Source of the DNA: Albula goreensis
Lineage: Eukaryota > Chordata > Actinopteri > Albuliformes > Albulidae
Reading direction: 5' to 3'
Length of the DNA: 64,000 nt
Assembly (NCBI GenBank): GCA_022829145.1
Contig: CM040748.1
Span: 25,180,501 to 25,244,500 of the forward strand
Shown: positions 24,801-36,800 of the stretch, one piece after another
How positions within the stretch are numbered: position 1 is the first letter of the stretch
Layout: the number at the start of each line of letters is the position of its first letter
Translations under genes and position numbers: made by a program
Notes under the pieces: model-generated
Database searches by the model: none
Told to the model about the DNA's origin: nothing
Seen by the model: the letters and a program-made list of their open reading frames with translations, nothing else

Positions 24801-27800
24801 TGTTGTCTATGTCATACGTCAGGACAGCTCTTGTCCCATCCAGATGGGCTCCTGATGCTCAGAGCCCTGAGAGTCTGGCTCTGGATCTGGGCTGAGGATC
24901 TGGTGGTTCTGTTGCCCCCTGCACATCCTGCCAGTGTTCAGACTGCTCACATTACATCAGTCACTTTAGCCCCTGCCCTTCCACTGGGCACCGAACTCAA
25001 GCAGAGCTGAACCCAGGTTCCTGTTGTCGAGTCTTCCTACTCGTGAAGGAGAAACCCAGGTGGATGAGCATGATGACAGGTCACAATCGCAAAGGTATCA
25101 TCAGCACCGGCTTCAGGTGGAGAAATGTTAACACATTCCGGCCATAATCAAAGTCTTTTAAAACCGTTTGGTATAATCTGTAGCTTTCAGGCATTCTGTT
25201 CTCTTTTTTGACATTGTTTCAGTCAATAACACACTTTATCTAATATCCGTGTGATTTTGAGGGTAATATTGCCAGGAAGTGTTATCCTGTAATCTTAAAA
25301 CAACCCTCATTTCTGCATCCGTGATTATCCAGGGAATGTTTTTGGGGTGTTTCATGCTCTCTCAGAGGGTGTTGTCATGGTGTTTTTTTCCAAAGCTTTG
25401 GGAAGATGGAAATGTAGCCTGGAGTAGCAGAGAGGGGTGTTTGGAGCACCCTTCAACACGGTGTGTTATTCTCACACTTTTTGTGTGGAGTGTCAATCAT
25501 TTGTGCTGTAAATGGGTAGGCCCACTCTGCTTTGATATAGAAAGAAAGACTCTTCAAATGAAACTGACCATTTATAACCCAAATTGTTGCTGGTCCTCCC
25601 TGAATGGATGCCCCTTGGGTACAGCAGGGGAGGGAAGGGGACTTGGGAATCAGGCAAATAGGCCTTTGAAGTTAAGGTGAGTATTCGGACACCTTTCTGT
25701 CATGTGCAGGCCTGTCTACCTGACTGTATCTCTGGCATGGACAGTTTGGAGAAAGCTGCTGCCCAGCTTCCTCACAGTACTTTGTGTCCCACTCAGAATG
25801 GCTCATTTAACATTGTTTCCTCAACTGATCTGTGCTGTATTCACAGTAAAATGCTCAATGTTCATATGAGCTCATACGAATAAGACCACATGTACTCAAC
25901 ACTAAAAAATTGTTGACTTATCACTGAATATTTTGCTGTGATGGCATCACAGGTAATGATGATTTGGTTTTCTAGATAAAATGTTATATTAGAGTAACAA
26001 TAAAATGATTATGTGTTGGAGATACTTGCATATGAGGCTCCAGCTATGCATTAAAATGAGGCATTTAGCAGATGCTCTTATCCAGAGTGACTTACACTGC
26101 TTACTTAAAAAATGCACATTCCATTTATACAGCTGGATATTTACTGGAGCAACTCAGGTTAAGTGCCTTGCTCAAGGGCAAAGCAGAAATTGAACCCATA
26201 CCCTGACTCGAAAGCCTAGCTCACTAACCATTACGCTACACTGCCATCTGCAAGAAAATCCTACAGAAACGTTGATGGTGTGGGCTGTCGCTTTGCTTTT
26301 TAATATAACACGTAACTAAAATTCTGTAATTATGTGAAGCAATGAGAGCGTCACATTATCACATTATGTGAAGCAATGTAGCCATCCCTTTGAAATGATG
26401 GGAGACTTTCTCTTTACGGGCATAAATACCAGGCATCGTCCTCTTATTGTAACACGCCTATAATTTTGTGTTTTTTTGGCTGTTGTGAAACTCATATATA
26501 TAGTGCGAGTCTAGCTATTGATCCCCTAGGAGTGCTGTTATGGTGAGAAAGCAGGTGGACCTTCATGGAATGGTTTACCTGGTAATAAAGTAAAGGTGGA
26601 GACCCTTGGGATGTTAAAGACTGCTGGATACTCTCAAGGCTGTGGGTAAATGACAAGCCTAGACAAATGACAGCCTGTTGTCATCGTTTTGTATTCTTAT
26701 GTTTCTGAAGTTTCTCAGCCTGCAAGTTTCATACCTCTGAAATTCTTGAATTATGTACTCCCAGTGGTGCACAAATCCCAGCGATTATTCTGCTGTTGTT
26801 TAGAACAGTCTAAAGAAAGTAAACAGGAAGGAAACACAACTACAGAACAATGTTAATGCATGGCTGACTTTAATAGGAGTATAAACCCTGGAAAATGAGT
26901 CTCCCGTTTCAAGGTCTCCATGGGAAGGGGAAACCTTTTTGTCAGATCTGCAGTAAAAATCAGTCAAACAATCAGGCAGTGGTATCAACCTAATAATATT
27001 GTAATATTTTTGGGAAGGAAGAGACTCAGTCTTAGTAAAATACATCACCGTGCTACAAGGCGATCAAAGACAGTGATAGAAATGTAAGGCTGTGTCTAGT
27101 GTGTGTATGTGTGTAAGTTCAAATTTAACAGTGTTTGGGGGTGTATGTATGTATGTATGCATGTGTGTTCATGTGCTTGTGTGCATGTGTGTGTGTGTGT
27201 GTGTGTGTAATAGAGGGGGGTCTCCCAGGTGAGAACAGCCTGAGGGTAATGTGTTATGCTGTAATATGGATGGAAATGCTCTGTCATTTTTCACCTTGTC
27301 TATTTTTAGTCTGTCTCTCTCACCTCTGCAGGTACTGTTGAAAGTAACATTCCCCTTTGGAGTGTTCTGTGAACAAGCTGTGAGCAGAATTTAAAAAGCA
27401 CCTACCGATGTTCTGTGACAGAGTAGGGAAAGTGCTCATTTGGACCTATGGGTACCAGCCACTTTACCAATGAGCTGCATAAGAGGGGCCATTCACTTTG
27501 TTTTGCATTTAGTGATTTGCTGTTTAAAATGTTACACTAATTTCAGGCTTGGCTTAATCACTATGTGTTAAACAATTACTGTTTGGTACCTGTTCGGAGA
27601 ACAAACCTAGGCACCCTTAAGTGTGTGTTTTGCCACTGAGTTGCATATAATTTGACAATATCACATAACCATGGGCCATAAGAGCCCTGTCAAGCCATTA
27701 GTCATTATTATAGTTCTGCAGCTAACAGCCCTATGGTGTGAGATGCATGGCAAATCTGCTCTGTCTGAGCCAGACAGTGACCTTTGAGTGGCTGCAGCGT

Positions 27801-30800
27801 GAAAGATGATTCTGTGTAATTAATGGCAGAAGATTATAAGTGCTCCCCCTTCCCCTCCTCCTGCACCCCCACACCTAGTTTTCAGTGACTTTGCTGGCAA
27901 TCTCTGTTTAATATCCCCAGCAGATGCTAATGCAAAGTTCGACATAGACATGGAGAAGCCCTCGAATTAATGAATGAAATGCAGCCAGCCAAGGTCTTCC
28001 AGAAGGCAGGGCCCGACTGTGAATGGAATCTGAATGGGGTCTGAAATCTCTTCCTGTGTCAATGGGGGAGTTATACAGTCGGGCCGACACAGAATGGACG
28101 ATGTGCATAGCTTGTCCTTTATGAGCCCTATGAAATGCTAGATCAGTTCTACAATGATCCCAAAAAATGTTCAAGGAAAGCAGATATTTCACCCAACACA
28201 CCAATGATTGCAAGACTAGTTTATTTTAAAGATGAGTAACTGTTCTTCAGTATGACAGTAATGCACTTTTCTCACTCAAAAATGACTAGGTGTGTGCTAT
28301 CAAAGGCGGTCATTTTTAAATAATATAAATAGCTCTTTTGTGATGCCTCCATTGAAATCCCAGTACCTTTGAAAGGTCAAATAATAACATGGATCCTCTC
28401 TGCTGCTTTGTTGCTGTAACAAATATGTTTATGGGGATTAGGGTTACCATATGCCCAGTTTTTCCCCGACATGTCCTCTTTTTATGTCCTCAAATATCCT
28501 ACTGGGTGTTCATTTAAATATAAAAAAATCTCCAGGATTCTGGTTTGTTTGGCGGTTTTGTTAAAGTGTCCACATCTATGATCTGTATCCCACCATTATA
28601 CAGGTAAAACTAGTCCAGTAGTCTAATATGTAATGATACCTGTGCAGATGTCTCATAATAGTTATTACTATTTAATAACCCTGGTACACTTTGGTACCCC
28701 CAACTTCACACTATGGCTGCTCCCCCATCCCTTTGGAGTGTACTGTTTTTGAAAGTTCAAGCATAGTAACCCTTAAATGGACACTGCCATGGATGGCCAC
28801 TTGAATATACAGGAGCTCAAATGAGCTTTTTCCTATCGTATTGTTGGCTGTGGGTCTCTGTGAGTGGAATGACCTGTCTGGCCTCAGGGCTGAGCAGTCT
28901 CATCACAGAAAAAACTTCTAGAACATTTGCCAGCATCTCACTCTTTCTCTCATTCTCACTCCATCTCTCGCTCTCTCTCTCCTTCCCCTGTACCCCCTCT
29001 CAGTCCAGGATGAGGGTCTTTCCAGCATGCACACAGTTATGTCACACAATGTGCGTCCTGTTCTGTGTGATGAGTGGGGGGAGGCAGGTTTTGTGTTAGG
29101 TGGGAGGGGGGAGGGGGTTGAGGGATGGGATGTTGGGCACGTCTCTGTGTTTTCCTGTTTTCCAACAAGCCTTTATCTGCACACGCACCCCATCCCCCAT
29201 CCCCATCCCCCATACCCAGCGCTCAGTGTTGAGTCTCATTGAGAGTGGCCTCTGTAAGGGCTGGGAAGGCGCCGGCCCTGCCTCTCAGTGCGGCCTCTTT
29301 CTTCTGCAGCTGAGGCTGGCCAGAGCATGTTTGTGTGTCTGACAGGACCACCTCCTTGGCCTCTGTTCTCTGGGTGCAGGGTGGCCCCTGATTCAGGCCC
29401 TCTGGGCTCTCAGAAGAGAGATTTCTTTGGGAGTGGGTTGGGGGGATTGGCATTCCATCAACCAATGCTATTCTCATCATAAAGCTGGTAGAGGAGGAAT
29501 CACATCCATTTTCAGTTTTTTTCTTCAGTTCAGTCTTATTAAATCTATGCCCACCTTCAGGGATGCGTCGTTAGGCCAGGAACAGTTAAATATTTGCATG
29601 GCGTAGAGTACACTGCACATTGTAGTGTGGGGAATGGCTGAGAACTTTGAGCTATGTCCAAAGTGAGTTAGGTGATGTGGATCAAATTGAAGAATTTGGA
29701 ATTCCTTGACCCTGTCAGACACAATAATACAAATACTAACTAAAAAAATGACCATTGCAAGAATAATAATCTAGTCTGTTGACCTGATAACCTAGTATGT
29801 CTTTAAGTCCAATAAGAACACCCAAGGGACACACACGTACACATAAATTTGCATTCAGTACCTTGTTAGTGACTCATTTCCATTTCCCTGTCTGAATGGT
29901 ACTGTCAGTAAAAGCTGCGGACATTTCAGTCCACTGAATTACCCCAGTTATAATACAAGTTTTAAATGAAAAGCCTTGCTTCATTAAGGCCGTGAAATTA
30001 CAGCCAGATCATGTTCAATGGGGATGCATTGTGTGTCAGATAACTGCTGGGTATTGCCCTCTATGTTGGAGGTGCTTTGGAGGCGTCGTGGTGACAGGCA
30101 CGCCATGGGGCTGTAGCGCCATTGTCCTCAATGGGGACGTGAGCGGCGCTCACCAGCTGTAGCCACCAGGCAGGCAGTAGGCAGGCTCCGCACCGAGCCC
30201 CACTGGAGGTGCACCCCCGTGGGCCTGGCCGGAAAGCATGGCCCCCCCATCTCATGCTTGTTTGAGCAAGCCTAATAAACCTATCAGACGTATCACGGAG
30301 CATGTCACAGCCAGCCCGAGATTGCAGGTCTTGTGGTCTGTTTTGCATTGCGCCATGCATGGGTACATGCACCACTCTTATAAGGGACATTAAGCCAGGG
30401 GTGCACAGCTGCAGTCCTGGAGGGTTAGAGTGTACGCTGGTTTTCTGCTCTGTTTCAGTATTTAACATCTCCACATACCTTTTTTCCAAGGCCTGAATTA
30501 GCTACTGTTTGAGAGGAAGCCACCAACACCCCCAGGACTGGAGCTGTGCACCCCAGGGATGAATGCATGCAGGACGTCGTGGGGCCTAGTCATGAGGCCA
30601 GGTGGTGTGCGGTGCGCAGGATTTACATGAGAAAGCCCATCAGCTCAGAGCAGTGGCAGTGGGAAGAGTGGGAATAGGAATAGGACTGATGAGGGGTATA
30701 TTGGAGTCTGTGTGTGTATGTGTGGAGCATTCATACGAAGCCTACCATCGCACAGAATGCAAGTAAAACTTTCAGACCCCTCCAGAGGAGGTTTTTGGCA

Positions 30801-33800
30801 TTGGACTTTTGAACTCAGAAGCAGGTAGTGTAGGTGTAGGGTAGGTACTTTATGTAACTCCCCAGTGTGAATATTTGTTAGTGGGCAGCATGAATGTGAG
30901 GCCACATGAAAAGCAGAGGTCTTCAAGAGTCTACTGGAGCTGGAATACTTGAGACCTCAAGTGGGACTCCATCCAGAATTTTAACCCCTTATTCAGGTCC
31001 AGTGTGGTTCCAGGCAGAATGCCTCAGGTCTCTGTATGCCTTACTACCCAAGAGGCCAAAAGTTAGCAAGCAATTTCTCTATGTTGCTCACTTTGCACTG
31101 CTGCTTGACTGCATGTTATGTTGCAGAAGGCATTGCAAAATCTACTGACTCTGACAATAGAAATCTTGATTAAAACAATATTTGCTGTGTATTCAATTCA
31201 TTAAACTACATTTCAAGATGACAATAACGGTAATAATTTATAGCACAGAGTAGCCTGCACATGGAAGGATGGATATTTTCAAATGATCTGCATGGACACA
31301 TCTTTCAGAGATTACAGTACCATTTATTTAGTTATAATATATTGCTTTTTTCTGACTGACATTAATGTTTATTAAGTGCAATACAAATCTGGGCTTCATG
31401 GTTTTCATATAAATATGTCTCATATCAGTAAAAAAAAAAAAAAAACGAATTTCACGGGTCTGGGTTTATACTGGTGTGGGCATGAGCATAGCTGAGCTCC
31501 TTTCATGCTCTGTCACCTCATTGACTGGTCTAGATGATGTGTTTCTTTCTGTGAAAAGCACTTGACATGAGTTCCCATGTTACATCACTCCAGATCATGG
31601 CCCACATGATGGCTCCACACACAGCGACTGGGACCGTTAAAGTGTCTGCTCTGACTCACTTTTCAGTCACCCTGATGTATGTGTGACCAGACTGTATGCA
31701 TGTTTGTGCCAAGGTTGCACATACATGTTCATTGTAAAGATGCGATGCATTTCAAAATGGTGGCATACCAATGGCTGTGCAGTATTAATTTTGTCTTTGC
31801 GTTCGGAATTGTGCCCTACCCATTTAACAGGCCTTTGGGTAGTCCAGAACAACCAACACATTCATTATTTGGCAGCAGAGAAGCTAGCAGAGCCAAAAGC
31901 AGTGCTGTCCTCCTCCTTGCTCCTCAATGTAATTAGTGGAGGGAAGTGAGGCTGGTCGTGCAGTAGCTTTTAATTAGAGGTACTAATTGGGTTCGTGTCT
32001 AGGGAGCCCTAGCTGTCTTAATGGACAATGGCTGCCATATACCAGGCCTGCCAAACAGCCTGCTCCTCTGCCTATACCGCTCACCAGCACTTCATTAATC
32101 ATGCAGCCAGAGGCAATCAATTGAATAATGAACGAGTTGTGTGCCTGTAACCTAACCCTGTAGTGCCATATATCTGTGGAGAGATGCTTTATATTTCTGT
32201 GTGTTGTGTCCAGTGGACTGTGCTTCGCTGTGCACCGCCGTCGTTCATTTGATATGACACATTACAGCGTTCACAGCTGTAGCCTCTCGGCACTTCCTCA
32301 CAGAGCTCTGCCCACACGGGAGAGCTCGTAATGGCTGTCTGTAGTGTAACTAATGCAAACATCAAGAAAATACTGAACAAGATTTCATAATTTCAATAAA
32401 AAACTGATTTTAAACCACTTTTTTAATGTTCGTTTTATGTTTGTGTTTTCTTTGGCTAATGATGTGGGTAGATTTTAAAGAATCAGAACTACATTTTGTG
32501 GAAGGTCAGAACAGCACAAGTGGTAATCGTACCATTTTCAGAGCAATTTCTATTTTTATTTGTGTTATGGGTGATTATGTGGGGGTGAGGCTGTGGATTT
32601 TGGAGATCTGTATGAATTAATAGCTGTTTGGTTTGTATCCAGGATTCAGCAGATAGAATGGGTGTCAGCGCTCTACACTTTTCTGCAAAGGCCATAAAAT
32701 ACAAGTAGAGCGGTGGGTGGGGTGGTTGGGCGTGCATGCTAGCTGTCGATGAAACGTTCCCCCAGCCAGCATGCTGATCAAAGCACTATTCCCCCTCATG
32801 GTAGGGGATGGACACAGGCATCCTGAGCGGGGGTAGGGAAGAGTGGGCTTACGTTTAAGCCCTGCCTGCTTCAATCAAATGTGTTATGTTGGGTAGTGAG
32901 AAGGGGGATGTGTGTGTGTGTGTGTGTGTACATGTGTATGTGTATGTGTTTGAGGTATCCCCTTTCCCCCCAGCTCACACAGAAATAGCTGTTAGCTAAT
33001 CCCCTCAGTAATGTCATTTTCCCCATATCAATATGCACAATTATAAATGGGTACAAAAGGTACAAGAAGCCATTCAATAGGTTTTTTCAGCCATGCTTTG
33101 TGGTTATGACTGAGCTTCATTAGAGCCATGGTGCTTCTGTTATGTAAACCTCTGCCCCCAAGGTCAGTCTCTATACTATCCAAATGCTGCCTGGGGGTCC
33201 TGCTGGACAAAGCAACCACTTAAACTGCCGTCTGGAGACCCTTTTATCAGGTTGTATGCAATTTTAGAGATATTAAGCATTAACATCGTGGGTTTGATTC
33301 AGTGTTGTTGAATACAATATACTTAAATAGTACTTCTGTGAATTGTTATTGGCCTAATGTGTTGCTCTTTAATATTTTTTAAAAGCTTGTGCGTGTGTGT
33401 GTGTGTTTCTGTTTTTCATTTACTTTATATTTTGGTGCAAGTTCTGTTTTAGACCTCCAAAACTGCAAGCTTGAAGTTTGCTCTAATCTACCAAGGGAAA
33501 GGAACGACACTAGGAAGTAAGCTGTCACTCTCAATCACTCAGGCCCATAATTGGATGCTTATTGGGGGTGGTTTCTCCCTTTCAGGTGAAGTTACTGTTC
33601 CGTAGAGTGCCTTATGAATTTAGTGTCACCCTTGAACTGTCACCCCTATTAGCCTGATGTCAAAGGTCACAACCATTGCTGAGACAGTCAGAGTGAAGTG
33701 TTTGCTCTGTAGGGGCCATTAGAGGTCCTGACTCCTCACATCTTATTTAAGGCATTTCTCAGCCAAACGTCTGAGTTTCCTGGCCATTTTTATAATGTCC

Positions 33801-36800
33801 CTCAATGGGCTGTCCCTACTGTGGCTGGGAGGACTCTTTAGAGAGTAGACCTTGAAGCAAAAGCTGTCTTAAGGCATGCTTTGCAGGTGTTGTTGTACAA
33901 ATGGCTACCATTTGTGTGTCCTTTATATTTATATATTGTTTAATGAGATGTTTCATACTAAAAGCTCTGGTGACAACAATAATGTAACTTAAAAGTACCC
34001 ACCCTCTTAACTGGCGATGGTACTGTTGAAGGCCACTGCCTCACATGGCTGGCCCAAGCTCTTTAATATTCAGCATTATGAAAATGAGCCCCACAATCCA
34101 CTGTTGCATTGTGGGCTTGTTTTGTTACAAGCCCTCTTTCTCCCTTCAGAAACTAGGCTATCAAGGAGACCAGTAATGAAAGAGCATTTTTAGCATGCCA
34201 TTATGTCAGGATTAATCTGTGTGTGAAACATGTCCCGGAGATGGAGAAACCCGTGGTATTTGAATTCTCTACACTTGCTGCAGTGGCTCTGTTCTTGCAG
34301 AGCCATAAATGCTGTGGGTTGCCTGCATTATTGGAAGAGAAAAATCTCAATACCACGGTAGTCTATTTTATTCAATTTACACCATATTATTATTCCACAA
34401 CTGGGTCTACTGGGTATAATGCAGAATATACTTTCCTCAACTAATGTGCTTTTGCATAAAAATGCTTTCTGGATTGGGATAATGTGTGCGTGTGTGTATG
34501 TGCATGGGTTACGATTGTGTGTGTGTGGATTCTGGAGAAAATGGTGAGTAATTGGGAAGGGGATAGAGGAAATCTTGCGTGAAATCGGTGTATTGTTAAG
34601 GGGGCTCTCTCTACTTATCCCTACCCGTTTCCCTGCAAACTGTAGAATGTTCATCAGAGTATGAAGACTGGTGTGTGTGATTGGTGGTGGGGGGATGTGG
34701 GGTTGGAGGGGACTGGATTTAGGCCACAGGGCTCTGGGTAGAGTGTGGGGGGGTCTGTGGAGTTTAGTATCTGACTGTAAATCTGCCCAGGGGGGTTAAT
34801 CTCTGTTTGAGGGCAGACCACTTCAGACTCTCTCACTGACAGAAACAGTACCGAAAGTTGCTGGTAGAGTTGGCACAGCCAGCCCTCACCATGAAAACTT
34901 GTGGGGATGGGAAACACGGTCGCCAGAAGCTGGCTGAAGTCCTGCAGGAAAAGGTCAGTGAACTTTGTGTCCTGGTGCGCCTCTTCTTTGGAGATTGTGC
35001 TACGGATGGTTACCCAGGGGTCGGGAATCGTTGAACTGTGAGGACATATTTCCATCTTGAGTATTGGAATTTTGCGTGAGAGTTTTCCTTTACAAACTGA
35101 AACGCCATATTGTAAAAGTAATGAAGTGCTGAAACGTTTCATATTTTGTGGCTGAGAGGAGTAGTTTGAGAAATGGATACATTCGGACTTCTTGTTTGTT
35201 TTGTTGAGTCCAGTTGCGCAGAATCCATCCCAGCATGTACTGCTGGCCAGTATTATATCATTTCCATGTTACATTTGTCACTGCCTGTCTGCTACTGTCT
35301 GTCTCTTCTTGAACAGATTATTATCCATAGAAATGAGATGTGCCATGCAATGCAACAATTCAAATGATGTTATCGTTCCAAACACAAGCTGATATGGTGT
35401 GCAGATTTCCTTTTGGACTTGAAATGAAATTAACTACATATTGCATTTTACAGTTGGTATCACTTTCTTACAAATCATTGCACAGAAATTGAATCTTCTA
35501 TTTAAGTTAACATTCCACCATCCATAGAGTTTAATCTGCTTTCATTGTGTCAGGCTGATGCATAGTGTACTTGCTAGCTTTAATGAAAACAACAAAAATA
35601 TTTATAGTATCTCTTTTTAATATGTCAATGCTCAGATAAATCAGAATCAGAGTGTGAAGCATTTGCTTGAACACTCTGAATCTACCGGCCTTGCAGCTAG
35701 CTCCACTTCTCCACACAACTGAACAAAGCCCCAATGTCATTGGTATTTCTGGCTCCAGATTGGGTTGGATGGTTTCTGAGAAATCACCTCTGTAAGGAGT
35801 GTTTGATGTGGGGTTTTTGTCATTACCGTGTTGAAAGTTGGGGCTTTTTTGAGGGGCCGGGTTTTAAAACACGAGTAGTCTCCTGTCAGCGAGCACTGAA
35901 GGTAGACTGAAGTGCAGATTCTTCACAGGAAAGTGGGAATGTAATACAGTGTTGTCTCTCACACTCAGGCTCTGCGGCACACTGATACACATGTCAACAT
36001 GGAGCTGTTTAAACTAGTTTGAGCCTGTATTGCTTTGCAGATGGACACTCCTGTCCAGCATTTACTCAAGGAGCAGACTGAGACTTCACCTGATAACAGT
36101 GTTGAAATGACCGATCAAATGCATATTTACCATATGGGTTTAACAATTGTTCCTGACATATTTGCATTGTCTGTAACAAGAATTCATTTAAATGACCAGC
36201 CACCTAACTTTTCCCCCAGTGCTGTATTTTTTGCTTCTTGCAAGGACTTTTGCTTAAACCTAAAACTCAGGGTGTAATGATTAAATATTTTACTCTACAT
36301 TTCATAATTTTACGACATTTCAGAATTCAAATTTTGCGAATTTGTACATGCAATTTGTAATCCTAAGACTAGCCAACTTCATGGACAAACAGAATTGTAA
36401 CATGATGACCTCTGTAGAACAGAATAGCGTGATTTAATGTAGTATGACTCAGTATCACCAGCTTAATAAAGTAGTTTTGAAGTCATAATATGAAAATGCA
36501 AACAAGGTTAATGAGGCATTGTCATGTAAAACAAGATGAAGTGATATTGTGGTAAGTGAGGTCATAAGTGCAGGTCATCTTTAGGGTGTTTTTTCTCTTG
36601 GATAGCAAATAATGATGCTGATGTAGTACTCCTCATACCTATGAAGTGTGAGATCACAAACTAGCTTGCAAGCAAGGTAACACAAACTAGCAAGCTAGCT
36701 ATGATGCACTCTGAAATAAACAGTCAAAATCAGAAACTGGCCTTGTGTTAAAAACTGGCAGCATAACATTAGAGCAGTAAGTTATGAGAGGCCTTGGCCT

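Noticed and set aside
30061..30489. 142-codon minus-strand frame
   Set aside because: It runs through a foldback element into GC-rich intronic sequence; no domain or splice context was recognised.
34654..35142. 162-codon minus-strand frame as a gene
   Set aside because: There is no recognisable domain or regulatory context; I kept only the shorter plus-strand stretch as an observation to check.
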